Part shown: one piece after another, positions 53,013 through 62,694 of the stretch
Layout of the letters: every line of letters starts with the position of its first letter
How positions within the stretch are numbered: position 1 is the stretch's first letter
Assembly: GCF_900157365.1 (NCBI RefSeq)
Contig: NZ_FUEZ01000004.1
Location: 1,971,066 to 2,035,065 of the forward strand
Source of the DNA: Mycobacterium numidiamassiliense
Lineage (GTDB): Bacteria; Actinomycetota; Actinomycetes; Mycobacteriales; Mycobacteriaceae
DNA length: 64,000 nt
Direction of reading: 5' to 3'
Program-made: the position numbers and the translations under genes
The notes under the pieces: generated by a model
What the model saw: the letters and a program-made list of their open reading frames with translations, nothing else
Database searches by the model: none
Told to the model about the DNA's origin: nothing

Positions 53013-53564
53013 TCAGCTGATCTTGTCCAACCGGAAGGGCATCTCGATCGCGAGCCATTTGTTCACCCGGCATGCGCCACTCGGGCCGACGGTTTTATCC
53101 CTGCCCGCCAGCGTCGAGGATCCGGCCTGGAAGTTGCCGTTATTATCAACGGGAACGAAGGTGAAGACCTGCTGTCCGGTATTCGGGGACCCGTCGGGAC
53201 AGGTTTCCCAGTTGGGGACATCGTGTTTCACGATCCATTGTTGACCGTCGTGTGAGGCCAACGGTGCGCTCCAACCCTGGTCGCTGGTCACCGTACCTCG
53301 GCATTCCTGGGCGTCGAGGCACGACGAATTGATCGTCCATACGCTCCGCACCGTCGCCTCATCGTGATAGGCGTCGTTCGTCTTGGCCCAGTTGCCGAGC
53401 GAGGTGGCGTTGTAGCGGCCACTGAGAGCGATGTCAGTAGCTGCCTGGGCTGACGGCACGACGACCGAGCCGCCAATCATAATGGCGCTCAACAGTGTTC
53501 CGTGTGCGAGCCTGCGCGCAGGCACGGCTATTGGGAAGGTACCGAAACGCTTCATTGCACACAT
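53013..53564 (-). CDS. Conserved exported protein of unknown function
   Basis: Secreted protein of 183 residues. The signal peptide runs to about residue 41: a basic start (MKRF, PARR), the hydrophobic GTLLSAIMIGGSVVV, and a PSAQA-A cleavage site. The mature part has four Cys (SSCLDAQECRG, WETCPDG, GACRV), suggesting disulfides, and a beta-rich look with SVWTINSSC and WIVKHDVPNW. ATG 53564 has AAGGAG 6 bases ahead. Similar small exported proteins are common in mycobacteria; no function is assigned. It is convergent with mceF. Confidence 0.82.
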   Translation of the reverse strand: MCAMKRFGTFPIAVPARRLAHGTLLSAIMIGGSVVVPSAQAATDIALSGRYNATSLGNWAKTNDAYHDEATVRSVWTINSSCLDAQECRGTVTSDQGWSAPLASHDGQQWIVKHDVPNWETCPDGSPNTGQQVFTFVPVDNNGNFQAGSSTLAGRDKTVGPSGACRVNKWLAIEMPFRLDKIS

Positions 53565-53740
53565 CGCATACTCCTTGGCGCGTTACAGCCAAACATTAAC
53601 ACCGTTGCTGCCGGCTGGGCGATGCTTTCAGTTGACAGAATTCACTAATAAAGGAGTGGGCGTACGACCTACCCGGAGGTCCGTAGATCGCCGACTACGC
53701 TGCGCCGGCCCGCCGTGTGGAATTCGCGAAAAGGCAATCG

Positions 53741-54550
53741 TTACAACGTGTACCGGGACAGTATCCGCGGCTGCAATGCTTGAATGCGTTGATCGCGATC
53801 TCCGGCATCCAGGTAAGTCTGAGCGTCACAGGCGTGGCCCGACGCCAATCGCCTGGCCTTTTCGCCATCGCCGGCCTCAACGGCCCGCGTGAGCTCGATG
53901 TGGCCACTCAGTGCGGCCTGCCGCCCGGCGAGGTCGAGAAAGTCACCAGCGGCGGCGGTCTGTTCTGCCGGTTGACGCTCATGACCAGCCCAGAGGGCCT
54001 CTAGACTGCCCATTACTGCGCCCAACGTGTGATTGCCACAGCCGTGAACGAGTACTTGGTGAAAGCGTCGCCCGATCTCCGCGAAGCGAGCTGTGTCGTC
54101 GAGGTGTGCCGACGCCTCGTCATTGAGTCTGACCAATTCCGGTACCAGACTAGTAGTTCGGTCGGGTCTTTGAGCGGCCATGAAGGCACAGACGGGCTCC
54201 AATGCTCGCATTGCCTCTCCCAGATCAGTTAGCCGAACCGAGTTGCTTTGCAATACCAGCCCGAGCATGTACGCCGCGGAGGCTTTGGCGGGCGCATGGA
54301 CAACCGCGCCGCCGCGGTTACCGCGCTGCACCGATACGAGGCCTTCGGTCTCTAAAATCCGCAGGGCCTCGCGCAGCGATACCAGGCTTACCTTGAAGCG
54401 CTTGACCAGAACTTCCTGGCGGGGAAGAAGGTCGCCGTCGACTAGCTCCCCGTCGAGAATTTGGCGCCGCAGCTCCTCGGCGATGATTTCCGCGGTTCGC
54501 CGTGCAGTTAGCCGACGCCGCGCCTCGGCGCCAATTCCGATGGCGGTCAT
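53741..54550 (-). CDS. GntR-family regulator with FCD ligand domain (FadR subfamily)
   Basis: Regulator of 269 residues. The winged helix lies at about 15-80, with AEIIAEELRRQILDGELVDGDLLPRQEVLVKRFKVSLVSLREALRILETEGLVSVQ. The FCD domain follows, with metal-ligand-type His and Asp residues in RFHQVLVHGCGNHTLGAVMGSLE and GHIELTRAVEAGDGEKARRLASGH. ATG 54550 follows a G-rich GGGGGAAA leader. Mce1R, which controls mce1 in M. tuberculosis, is of the same subfamily, so control of the nearby mce operon is plausible but unproven by sequence. Confidence 0.88.
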   Translation of the reverse strand: MTAIGIGAEARRRLTARRTAEIIAEELRRQILDGELVDGDLLPRQEVLVKRFKVSLVSLREALRILETEGLVSVQRGNRGGAVVHAPAKASAAYMLGLVLQSNSVRLTDLGEAMRALEPVCAFMAAQRPDRTTSLVPELVRLNDEASAHLDDTARFAEIGRRFHQVLVHGCGNHTLGAVMGSLEALWAGHERQPAEQTAAAGDFLDLAGRQAALSGHIELTRAVEAGDGEKARRLASGHACDAQTYLDAGDRDQRIQALQPRILSRYTL

Positions 54551-55227
54551 AGAGTTTCCCCCAGCGGCCGTAATAAGCGCCGCGGCGCTGCGCTCCGCGA
54601 TCACCCGTGTTGACTTTGTAATTTTAGCAGTAATAGAGGGCACACTGCTTGGTTTCGGGACGGGGCGGCCAGTTTGGCGTACGTTCATCGCGATCGACGT
54701 CAGCGGCCGGCAGGGCACAATACGTTGGGTGCCGCGAGGATCTGGCCTACACAAGCAGGTGCGGCGCAGCATTGGCGTAAACCCTTGCAATAGCCCGCTT
54801 CTGGTCCAGGCCGCTGTAACCGTGCATCACGGGGCGGCCGATCGGCGGACGTGGACTTGGCAAATGAGGCGGCGGCCGACAGGATGACCCCCGGTCCACA
54901 GGAAACTACCCGTCACCAGCAGGCAACCGCTCGGGCTGGACAGGACTCACTCCTGCTCCTGACTGGGAACGGTTTGGACGCTTTCCCTGTTATCTTCGTA
55001 AGACTATAAAGATACAGAGAATAGTGCTCTCAACTTTAAGGCGGCATGCCACGCACACTCAAGCGCTCAGGAAAGTCAGGCCGCGATCGGGTCGATCCCC
55101 CTCTGCCCGCCATCCAAATCGGCATTCGGGCAACCACATAGGAACTCCGTAGCGGTTCGACGATCGCGCCTGCCCATCGGCCTGAACGAGTCGGACAACC
55201 CGGTTTTGACGATAGAAGGAGGCCCGG
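54551..55227. other. Long non-coding region before the cyclase
   Basis: About 680 bases with no gene I can support. Two AT-rich patches (54605-54640 and 54985-55040) are likely promoter areas for the GntR gene and the cyclase respectively, but no clear -35/-10 pair or palindrome could be fixed. Confidence 0.45.
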
Positions 55228-55344
55228 ACGACCACCATCGAACACACCGATCACAAGCTTGAGGCGACAGATGCGGCCATTAGTCCTGACGAGGTCATTA
55301 CTGAACTCCTCGCCGCACCGGTGCCTCACCCGGCTGTGAGCTGA
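55228..55344 (+). CDS. Possible 38-codon small ORF with non-canonical ACG start
   Basis: A strong ribosome site GAAGGAGG (55215-55222) is followed after 5 bases by ACG. An open frame of 38 codons then runs to a TGA at 55342-55344, two bases before the cyclase ATG. The product contains DAAISPDEVITELLAA, acidic and helix-like. No ATG, GTG or TTG exists in frame after the stop at 55213. It may be a small coupling peptide, a gene whose ATG mutated to ACG, or chance. Confidence 0.35.
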   Translation, partial: TTTIEHTDHKLEATDAAISPDEVITELLAAPVPHPAVS

Positions 55345-55346
55345 AC

Positions 55347-56924
55347 ATGCGACGCCGTCACGCACGGGGGATCGAGCAAGGGAGGCTGAACAGCACGTCC
55401 AGCGCCCCAACGCTTTTGGCCCGCTATGCGGCCGGACTGACGCTTGCGCACACCCTGGCTGCAGCCGAGGTGGTGCTGGTCGTGTTGTCGCTGGCCCGAG
55501 GAACAGGCAGCGGGATCCACGCACTGCTATCGCTGAAAAACCTATTCACCGTTGTGGGTTTGGTGGTGCTGGGATCGGTGATGGCGTCAGTGGGGGCCGC
55601 AGTTTATGTCGCGCCGGCGGTGCGCTGGTATGTCACTGGGCAGGAGCCCGATGAGCGCCAGAGTCGCGTGCCGACCCTAATCGTCGAACGGCAGTCAATG
55701 ATCGAGTTGGCGAGTTGGGCTTTGGGTGGTGCGGTGTTCCTGGCGGTTAATCACGCAGCCGGTCCCGATGCCCTGTTGCTGATCGGTTTGTCGGCGCTGT
55801 TTGGGGGCGCAGCGGCAACCTGTATGGGCTACCTGATCACGTTTCGCACCCTGCGGCCGGTGATCGCTATGGCGATGCAGTCCTCCGATACCGGGCCGCG
55901 TTTACCGGGCGTACGAGCCAGACTGCTGATCACTTGGCTGTTGTGCAGCGCGATGCCCTGCGGCGCGATCGCCCTTCTGATCCTGTTGCACGTCAACGGT
56001 TGGGTCATCGAAAAGGCGTTATCCGTCGAGATGCCGGCGCTCGTGTTGTCAATGGTGGCTTTACTGCTCGGATTACGGGCGATCAGTGTCGTATCGAGGT
56101 CGATATCCGAGCCGGTGCGCGAAGTGGTGGATGCGATGGCCGCGGTCGGGTGCGGCGATACCGACCGCTTCGTCGACGTTTACGAGTCCTCTGACATCGG
56201 GCATCTGCAACGCGGATTCAATCGGATGGTGGCTGGACTGGCCGAAAGGGAACTACTGCGCGATTTGTTCGGCCGCCACGTCGGTGTCGATGTCGCACGG
56301 CGGGCTTTGGCCGGGACCGCAACCGCTGACGGCGAAGTTCGTGATGTCGCAGTGCTGTTCGTCGATCTCGCCGGCTCTACTCAGCTGGCAGCTAGTCGCC
56401 CACCTGCGGAAGTCGCCGGGCTGCTCAACGAGTTTTTCCGAATCGTCGTCGCAGAAGTTGACCGATGCGGAGGTCTTATCAACAAGTTCGAAGGCGATGC
56501 GGTGCTGGCCGTCTTCGGCGTACCACTCCACACCGACGGGTGGGCGGATGCGGCTTTGCGCACCGCACGCGCACTAGGACACGAGTTGCCGCAATTGGCC
56601 GATGTCGACTTCGGCGTTGGTGTATCAGCCGGACCGGTATTCGCCGGCAATATCGGCGCCGAAAACCGTTACGAATACACCGTTATCGGTGATCCCGTCA
56701 ACGAGGCCGCACGCCTGGCCGACCAGGCCAAGAACTGCCCTACCCGAATCATGGCGTCGGGCGCTGTGATCGCGGCAGCGGGACTAGACGAAGCACAACG
56801 CTGGCAACATCGCGGCCCACTACACTTGCGCGGGCGGCCCACTGCCACGCAGGTCTTCGAACCACGAAACGTGACGTACTACTCGCTTCGCGACGCGGGA
56901 TCCGACGCCAGAAGGCAAAACTAA
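55347..56924 (+). CDS. Membrane class III adenylate/guanylate cyclase with HAMP domain
   Basis: Makes a cyclic nucleotide, most likely cAMP; 525 residues. Six hydrophobic segments occupy about 30-245, followed by a HAMP-like linker (ISEPVREVVDAMAAV...RGFNRMVAGLAER), then the catalytic domain from about 310. Metal Asp residues are in LFVDLAGST and KFEGDAVLAVFG, and the substrate and transition-state residues are in VIGDPVNEAARL (Asn-x3-Arg). This is the layout of M. tuberculosis Rv1318c-Rv1320c and Rv3645. The start is weakly supported. Its stop overlaps the convergent FAD oxidase gene by four bases. Confidence 0.92.
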   Translation: MRRRHARGIEQGRLNSTSSAPTLLARYAAGLTLAHTLAAAEVVLVVLSLARGTGSGIHALLSLKNLFTVVGLVVLGSVMASVGAAVYVAPAVRWYVTGQEPDERQSRVPTLIVERQSMIELASWALGGAVFLAVNHAAGPDALLLIGLSALFGGAAATCMGYLITFRTLRPVIAMAMQSSDTGPRLPGVRARLLITWLLCSAMPCGAIALLILLHVNGWVIEKALSVEMPALVLSMVALLLGLRAISVVSRSISEPVREVVDAMAAVGCGDTDRFVDVYESSDIGHLQRGFNRMVAGLAERELLRDLFGRHVGVDVARRALAGTATADGEVRDVAVLFVDLAGSTQLAASRPPAEVAGLLNEFFRIVVAEVDRCGGLINKFEGDAVLAVFGVPLHTDGWADAALRTARALGHELPQLADVDFGVGVSAGPVFAGNIGAENRYEYTVIGDPVNEAARLADQAKNCPTRIMASGAVIAAAGLDEAQRWQHRGPLHLRGRPTATQVFEPRNVTYYSLRDAGSDARRQN

Positions 56925-58306
56925 ATCGCCGCGCCGGGATTGAGGATGCCCAGCGGGTCGAGTGCCTGCTTGATGCGCTGGTTCAACTCCATCACCTCGG
57001 GCCCGAGGTAGCTGTCCAGCCACGGTCGCTTCAACCGACCGACACCGTGCTCCCCGGTGATCGTGCCGCCCAAGCCGATGGCCAGGTCCATGATCTCGCC
57101 GAACGCCAGATGCGCCCGCTCCGTCATCGCGGCGTCGGCGGGGTCGTACACGATGAGCGGATGCGTGTTGCCGTCGCCGGCATGCGCGATCACCGAGATG
57201 ATCAGGTCACGCTCGTCGGCGATGCGCGCAATCCCGGTGACCAGCTTGCCCAGCGCCGGCAGCGGCACCCCGACGTCCTCGAGCAGCAGCGAGCCCTTCG
57301 CCTCGACCGCCGGAATGCAGAACCGGCGGGCGGCGACGAACGCCTCACCCTCGTCGGGATCGCTGGTGGAGAACACGTCGATGGCGTCGTTGTCGGCGAA
57401 CACCGAAGCCATCAATTCGGCGTCCTGGGATCCGCCCTGCCCGCGTTCGTCGGAGCCAGCCACCAGCATGGCCGCCGCCCCACGGTCCAAGTCCATCCGC
57501 AAGGTGTCCTCGACGGCGTTGATCGCCACCGAATCCATGAACTCCAGCATCGCGGGCCGTAGCCGCGCGGCGACCCCGAGCACCGCGTCGACCGCCGCCT
57601 CGACCGTGCCGAAGGTGGCCACCACCACGCTCGACGAGTTCTGCGCGGGCAGTAGCCGCAGCGTCACTTCCGTGATGACGCCGAGCGTGCCCTCGCTACC
57701 GACGAAAAGCTTCGTCAGGCTCAGGCCGGCGACGTCCTTGAGGCGGGGACCGCCGAGCCGGACCGCGGTGCCGTCGGCCAGCACGACCCGCATGCCCAGC
57801 ACATAGTCGGTGGTGACGCCGTACTTCACGCAGCACAGGCCGCCCGCGTTGGTGGCGATGTTCCCGCCGATGCTGCAGATCTCGAACGACGACGGGTCGG
57901 GTGGATACCACAAGCCATGCTCGGCGACGGCCTTCTTCACCTCGGCGTTGAACAGCCCCGGCTGACATACCGCGGTCCGGGTGATCGGGTCGACGCTGAT
58001 GTCGCGCATCTTCTCCGTCGACAACACGATCCCGTCATCCAGTGCCGTCGCCCCGCCCGACAGGCCGCTGCCGGCGCCGCGCGTCACCACCGGCACCCGG
58101 TGGGCGCTGGCCCAGCGCAGGACGGTCTGCACCTCTTCGGTGCATCGGGGGCGCACCACGGCCAGCGGTTTACCTGCGGCGGGATCCAGGGCGCGGTCCT
58201 GGCGGTACCCCTCGGTTACCGCCGGATCGGTGACCACCATGCCGTCGGGCAGATCGGCGATGAGGTCCGCCAACGCTGCTGCTGTCACGGCGCGCTCACG
58301 GCCCAA
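56921..58306 (-). CDS. FAD-linked oxidase, GlcD-like (Rv1257c-like)
   Basis: Flavoprotein of 461 residues of the glycolate/D-lactate dehydrogenase type, oxidising a 2-hydroxy acid. The FAD_binding_4 domain covers the N-half (RCTEEVQTVLRWA, TRGAGSGLSGGATALDDG, GGNIATNAGG), and the C-half is the oxidase-C domain ending with GEHGVGRLKRPWL and ILNPGAAI. TTG 58306 or GTG near 58288 is the start. Together with the next two genes it reproduces the order Rv1257c-Rv1258c-Rv1259 known in M. tuberculosis. It begins 2 bases after the MFS reading frame ends, so the two form one transcript. Confidence 0.9.
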   Translation of the reverse strand: MGRERAVTAAALADLIADLPDGMVVTDPAVTEGYRQDRALDPAAGKPLAVVRPRCTEEVQTVLRWASAHRVPVVTRGAGSGLSGGATALDDGIVLSTEKMRDISVDPITRTAVCQPGLFNAEVKKAVAEHGLWYPPDPSSFEICSIGGNIATNAGGLCCVKYGVTTDYVLGMRVVLADGTAVRLGGPRLKDVAGLSLTKLFVGSEGTLGVITEVTLRLLPAQNSSSVVVATFGTVEAAVDAVLGVAARLRPAMLEFMDSVAINAVEDTLRMDLDRGAAAMLVAGSDERGQGGSQDAELMASVFADNDAIDVFSTSDPDEGEAFVAARRFCIPAVEAKGSLLLEDVGVPLPALGKLVTGIARIADERDLIISVIAHAGDGNTHPLIVYDPADAAMTERAHLAFGEIMDLAIGLGGTITGEHGVGRLKRPWLDSYLGPEVMELNQRIKQALDPLGILNPGAAI

Positions 58307-58308
58307 TC

Positions 58309-59549
58309 CTACGGCTCCTGGTCACCGGCAAACTCCGGCGCGCGGTCCAGTTCGCGCAGCGACGGCAGCCCGCAAGCCACCAGTCCGACCAGCACGATGG
58401 GCACCGCCAGCGTCAGGAAAGTGACCTTCAGCCCAGCGGCGTCGGCCAGCGGGCCGGCGACGAGCAAGCCCAATGGGCCCGCCGAGAAAGTGAGCCCCGT
58501 CATCACCCCGACGACTCGACCGCGTAGCTGCTGCGGAGCCCGGGTCTGCATCACGTAGTTGTAGATCGGCTGAATCGGCCCGTAGACCAAGCCGGTCACC
58601 CCGCACAGCACCAGGATCAGCGGCAACGGCGGCAGGAACGCGATGCCGATCGCGGCCACACCGAACGTCAGCGTTGCGGTCAGCACGGCTGTGCGGCGCC
58701 GCAGGTATTGGAGAGCGCGGCATAGCCGAGGGCGCCTGCCACGCCGCCTACCCCGAGTGCCATCAGCGCCCAGCCCAACTGCGTGGGTTGGTGATGCTCA
58801 CTGAAGTATTTGGGAAACAGCACGCTTTCCATCGGCAAGTACAAAGCGGTGACGACCAAGTCGATCAACCCGAGCGTCCGGAGCACCCGCAGGTTCCAGA
58901 CGAACCGCACCCCTTCGGCCACGCCGGACACCAATCCGTCGGGCCGGGTCGTGTGGTGCGGCTTGCCTATCCCTTCCAGTCGCAGCGCTCCAATTGCGAG
59001 GAAGGACAATGCGAATAGGGCCGCCGTGATCCACATCGTGTCGATTCCGCCAACCGTGGCGATCATCAAACCGCCGATGCCCGGGCCCACGATGTAGGCC
59101 AGGTTCAGGATCGCCTCGTAGACGCTGTTGGTGCGGTCCAGCGACCAGCCGGCGCGGGCGGCCGCCTCCGGCAGCATCGACTGGCGCGCGGTTGTCCCGG
59201 CCGGGTCGAAGGCGGCCGAGAAGAAGGCCAGCACGGCTAGCATGACCAGGTTGGTTGCGCCGCTGCCGAACAACAACGCGGTCAGCGGGACGGCGGCGAC
59301 CGCCGCGCCGGACAGCGAATCGGAGACCAGCGACACCTGTCGGCGCCCGAAGAAATCGACCGCGGTGCCGGCGACCAGCGTGGACAGCACCAAGGGCAGC
59401 GTCATCGCGGCGGCCACCACCGCCGCGTCGCTCGCACTGTCACGGTGCTGCAACGCCAGCCACGGGAAGGCGACAATCGAGATGCCGGTACCCGCGGTCG
59501 CCATCAGCGTGGCGAACAAGATGAGGAAGGCCGGGCCGTTGCTTTTCAT
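58309..59549 (-). pseudogene. tap: MFS drug efflux pump, Tap/Rv1258c-like, frameshifted
   Basis: Twelve-helix major facilitator of about 413 residues when both frames are joined, close to Tap of M. tuberculosis (419), a proton-driven exporter of tetracyclines and aminoglycosides. The first frame (59549 to about 58705) ends in the tail SNTCGAAQPC and a stop at 58680. The second, read from about 58706 on, continues as LRRRTAVLTATLTFG, as expected for the protein. Restoring one base in the GG run at 58704-58705 joins them. The synteny with UdgB and the GlcD-like gene supports the identity. It is either a real inactivating mutation or a sequencing error; a short internal start might express only the C-part. 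Confidence 0.8.
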
Positions 59550-59621
59550 CGCATATCGCGGCTGAATTTAACGTCAAAGCGGCGTCGCAGCTACCGAATT
59601 TCGTCATCACGACACCGAAGA

Positions 59622-60449
59622 ATGCAGGATGTTCATGTGCTCGCCCATCCGAATACCGGTCAGTTGTTCAATTCCCCTGTCGAACCCGGCACCGGGTGGC
59701 CGGGCGATCCGGCCACCCCGCAGACTGCGGTGGCCGCCGATGCCGCGCAGGTTTCGGCGTTGGCGAGCAGCGCCACGTCCCTTGCCGACCTCAACGCGCA
59801 GGTCAGCGTGTGCCGGGCCTGCCCGCGGCTGGTCAGCTGGCGCGAGGAGGTGGCGAAGGTCAAACGCCGATCTTTTGCCGAGCAGCCGTATTGGGGCCGG
59901 CCGGTGCCGGGCTGGGGATCCGAGCAGCCGCGCCTGGTGATCGTCGGCCTGGCCCCGGCCGCCAACGGCGCCAATCGGACCGGACGGATGTTCACCGGTG
60001 ACCGGTCCGGAGACCAGTTGTACGCGGCGCTGTACCGGGCCGGGCTGGTGAACCAGCCGACCAGCGTGGACGCCGCGGACGGATTGCGGGCCAACAAGAT
60101 TCGGATTGTCGCCCCGGTGCGGTGCGCGCCCCCGGGCAACTCGCCGACGCCCGCCGAGCGGATCACCTGCTCGCCGTGGCTGGACGCGGAATGGCGGCTG
60201 GTGTCCGACCATGTCCGGGTCATGGTGGCGCTGGGCGGGTTCGCCTGGCAGATCGCGCTGCGCTTGCCGGGCGCCATCGGCACCCCCAAACCGCGTTTCG
60301 GTCACGGGGCCGTGGCCGAGCTACCCTCGGGTGTGCGCCTGCTCGGCTGCTACCACCCGAGCCAGCAAAATATGTTTACCGGTAAATTGACTCCGGCGAT
60401 GCTTGACGACGTATTCCGGCTCGCCAGGAAGCAGGCAGGGATTCGGTGA
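59622..60449 (+). CDS. udgB: Uracil-DNA glycosylase, family 5 (UdgB, Rv1259-like)
   Basis: DNA repair enzyme of about 275 residues that removes uracil, and in family 5 also ethenocytosine or hypoxanthine. Iron-sulfur Cys ligands are Cys64, 67, 168 and 183. Motif 1 is [19 protein letters not shown] (about 109-127), and the C-terminal motif is [16 protein letters not shown]. The polar Asp/Asn of other UDG families is absent, as is normal in family 5. ATG 59622 is used; GTG 59637 is possible. It is divergent from the tap homologue and overlaps the next gene by four bases. Confidence 0.92.
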   Translation: MQDVHVLAHPNTGQLFNSPVEPGTGWPGDPATPQTAVAADAAQVSALASSATSLADLNAQVSVCRACPRLVSWREEVAKVKRRSFAEQPYWGRPVPGWGSEQPRLVIVGLAPAANGANRTGRMFTGDRSGDQLYAALYRAGLVNQPTSVDAADGLRANKIRIVAPVRCAPPGNSPTPAERITCSPWLDAEWRLVSDHVRVMVALGGFAWQIALRLPGAIGTPKPRFGHGAVAELPSGVRLLGCYHPSQQNMFTGKLTPAMLDDVFRLARKQAGIR

Positions 60450-61579
60450 CTGAGGTTTTGGTTTCCGGCGCTAGTGTCGCCGGCACGGCGTTGGCGTATT
60501 GGCTTGGGCAGCATGGGTATTTGGTCACCGTGGTGGAAAGTCACCCCGGGCTGCGGCCCGGCGGGCAGGCGATCGACGTGCGGGGTCCGGCACTGGCGGT
60601 GCTGGAAGCCATGGGACTGCTGCAGGCCGCCGCGGAGCGCAAGACGAACATCCGCGGGTCTTCCGTCGTCGACCGCGACGGCAACGAGCTCTCGCGCGAC
60701 ACCGAATCGACCCCGACCGGCGGACCCATCGACAACCCCGACATCGAGTTGCTGCGCGACGACTTGGTCGAGCTGCTCTACGAGTCGACGCTGCCGAGGA
60801 CCGAATATCTCTTCGGCGACAGCATCGCCTCGTTGGACAACCGGGGCCCGGCGGTTGATGTGAAATTCGAGTCAGGATCCGCCCGCACTTACGATCTGGT
60901 GATCGGTGCCGACGGTCTGCATTCCAATGTGCGCAAGCTGGTCTTCGGGCCGGAGGACCGCTTCATCAAGCGGCTGGGCACGCACGCCGCAATCTTCACC
61001 GTCCCTAACTTCTTGGACTTGGACTACTGGCAGACCTGGCACTACGGCGACTCCACGATGGCCGGGGTGTACAGCGCGCGCGACAACAGCGAAGCCCGGG
61101 CGATGCTGGGCTTCATGGACGCCGAGCTGCACCTCGACTACCGCGACACCGAAGCTCAGTTCGCCGAGGTGGAACGACGGATGGACGGCGAGGGCTGGGT
61201 GCGCCCGCAGCTACTGAAGTACATGCGGACCGCACCGGATTTCTACTTCGACGAAATGTCGCAGATCGTGCTCGATCACTGGTCAATCGGCAGGGTGGCG
61301 CTGGTCGGGGATGCAGCGTACTGCTGCTCGCCGTTGTCCGGGCAGGGCACCAGCGTCGCCCTGCTGGGTGCCTACATCCTTGCCGGCGAGCTCAAAATGG
61401 CCACCGGCTTTGACGGCTACGTTGACCATGGCCGTGGTTTTATCAATTACTTCAAGCGCTTTCACGCCTACGTCCAACGCACTCAGTTTCTGGCCACCGA
61501 CAACATTGCCGGCGGTGCGCCGATATCGCAGGAGCAGTTCGATGCCATCGTGCACTCCATCACGCTGCTGAAGTATTGA
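60446..61579 (+). CDS. FAD-dependent monooxygenase/oxidoreductase (Rv1260-like)
   Basis: Group A flavoprotein monooxygenase-like enzyme of 377 residues. The N-terminal dinucleotide loop [13 protein letters not shown] deviates from strict GxGxxG but fits this subgroup. [13 protein letters not shown] is the DG motif and [17 protein letters not shown] the GD motif that contacts FAD. This is like 2-polyprenyl-6-methoxyphenol hydroxylase or TetX-type proteins. GTG 60446 overlaps the udgB stop (GTGA). The pairing with udgB is conserved in M. tuberculosis (Rv1259-Rv1260). The substrate is unknown. Confidence 0.88.
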   Translation: MTEVLVSGASVAGTALAYWLGQHGYLVTVVESHPGLRPGGQAIDVRGPALAVLEAMGLLQAAAERKTNIRGSSVVDRDGNELSRDTESTPTGGPIDNPDIELLRDDLVELLYESTLPRTEYLFGDSIASLDNRGPAVDVKFESGSARTYDLVIGADGLHSNVRKLVFGPEDRFIKRLGTHAAIFTVPNFLDLDYWQTWHYGDSTMAGVYSARDNSEARAMLGFMDAELHLDYRDTEAQFAEVERRMDGEGWVRPQLLKYMRTAPDFYFDEMSQIVLDHWSIGRVALVGDAAYCCSPLSGQGTSVALLGAYILAGELKMATGFDGYVDHGRGFINYFKRFHAYVQRTQFLATDNIAGGAPISQEQFDAIVHSITLLKY

Positions 61580-61624
61580 CCACCGACAGGGAACGTTCAC
61601 GCCACCGGGCGCGTTGAGCTCTTC

Positions 61625-62668
61625 GTGCGTCTTTCCGTCCTCGATCTCGTCCCGGTGCGCACCGATCAGTCGACCGGCGACGCGCTGGCCGCCACCGTGC
61701 AGCTGGCGCAGGCCGCCGACCGGCTGGGCTTCACTCGCTACTGGGTCGCCGAACACCACAACATGCCGTCCGTGGGCGCGACCAGCCCGCCGGTGCTGAT
61801 CGCCTACCTAGCGGCGCAGACTTCGCAGCTGCGGCTCGGGTCCGGCGGGGTGATGTTGCCCAATCACGCGCCCCTGGCGGTCGCCGAGCAGTTCGCCCTG
61901 CTCGAGGCCGCCGCGCCCGGCCGGATAGACCTGGGCATCGGTCGTGCACCCGGCTCCGACCCGGTGACCTCCTACGCGTTGCGGGGCGGCCGCTCACCGG
62001 CTGAGCAAGATCGCGACATCGAGAACTTCCCGGAATACCTCGACGACGTGGTGGCGCTGATGAGTGCCCGCGGCGTTGTCGTCCCGCTGCGCTCCGGCGA
62101 CTACCGTCTCAAGGCCACCCCGGCCGCCGCCAGCGAACCGCGCGTGTGGTTGCTGGGCTCGTCGATGTACTCGGCGCGTCTGGCCGCCGCCAAGGGTTTG
62201 CCCTACGTGTTCGCTCACCATTTCTCCGGTGAGGGCACCGAATCCGCACTCGAGGTTTACCGCTCCCAATTCAAGCCCAGTGCCGCCGCGGCCGAGCCCG
62301 TGACGTTTCTGACGGTGAATGCCGCGGTGGCCGAAACACGTGACGAGGCAACGGCATTGATGTTGCCCAATCTGCAGATGATGGCCCGCCTACGCACCGG
62401 CCAGCCACTGGGGCCGGTGCCTCTGGTCGAAGAGGCTCGCGTCGCGCCGCTGACCGAACAGCAGCAGCACATCGTGGACAGCGGCCTGCGGCGCGCCGTG
62501 CTGGGCACGCCGACCGAGGCCGCCGACCAATTACGCGCTCTCGCAGACCGTTTCGACGTCGACGAGGTCATGGTGCATCCGGTGGCATCGGCTCACCGCG
62601 GCACCGACCCCGCTACCGCGCCGGCCCGGGTAGCGACCCTGGAACTGCTGGCCAAGGAATTGTTCTAG
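61625..62668 (+). CDS. LLM-class flavin-dependent oxidoreductase
   Basis: Luciferase-like monooxygenase of 347 residues. LSVLDLVPVRTDQSTGDAL begins the protein, RYWVAEHHNMPSVGATSPPVLIAYLA is the typical strand with the EHH segment, and LRLGSGGVMLPNHAPLAVAEQ, GRIDLGIGRAPGSDP and WLLGSSMYSARLAAAKGLPYVFAHHF follow. This matches the MsnO8-like subgroup, which uses FMN; it is not closely like the F420-type protein at 4001. GTG 61625 lies 45 bases after the preceding gene. The reaction is unknown. Confidence 0.9.
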   Translation: MRLSVLDLVPVRTDQSTGDALAATVQLAQAADRLGFTRYWVAEHHNMPSVGATSPPVLIAYLAAQTSQLRLGSGGVMLPNHAPLAVAEQFALLEAAAPGRIDLGIGRAPGSDPVTSYALRGGRSPAEQDRDIENFPEYLDDVVALMSARGVVVPLRSGDYRLKATPAAASEPRVWLLGSSMYSARLAAAKGLPYVFAHHFSGEGTESALEVYRSQFKPSAAAAEPVTFLTVNAAVAETRDEATALMLPNLQMMARLRTGQPLGPVPLVEEARVAPLTEQQQHIVDSGLRRAVLGTPTEAADQLRALADRFDVDEVMVHPVASAHRGTDPATAPARVATLELLAKELF

Positions 62669-62694
62669 CCGTTCGCCTCGGCCACTCCCGCCTG

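Noticed and set aside
54905-55530. Minus-strand frame around 55036-55524 opposite the cyclase start
   Set aside because: Arg/Ser-rich shadow with no domain, partly inside the cyclase gene.
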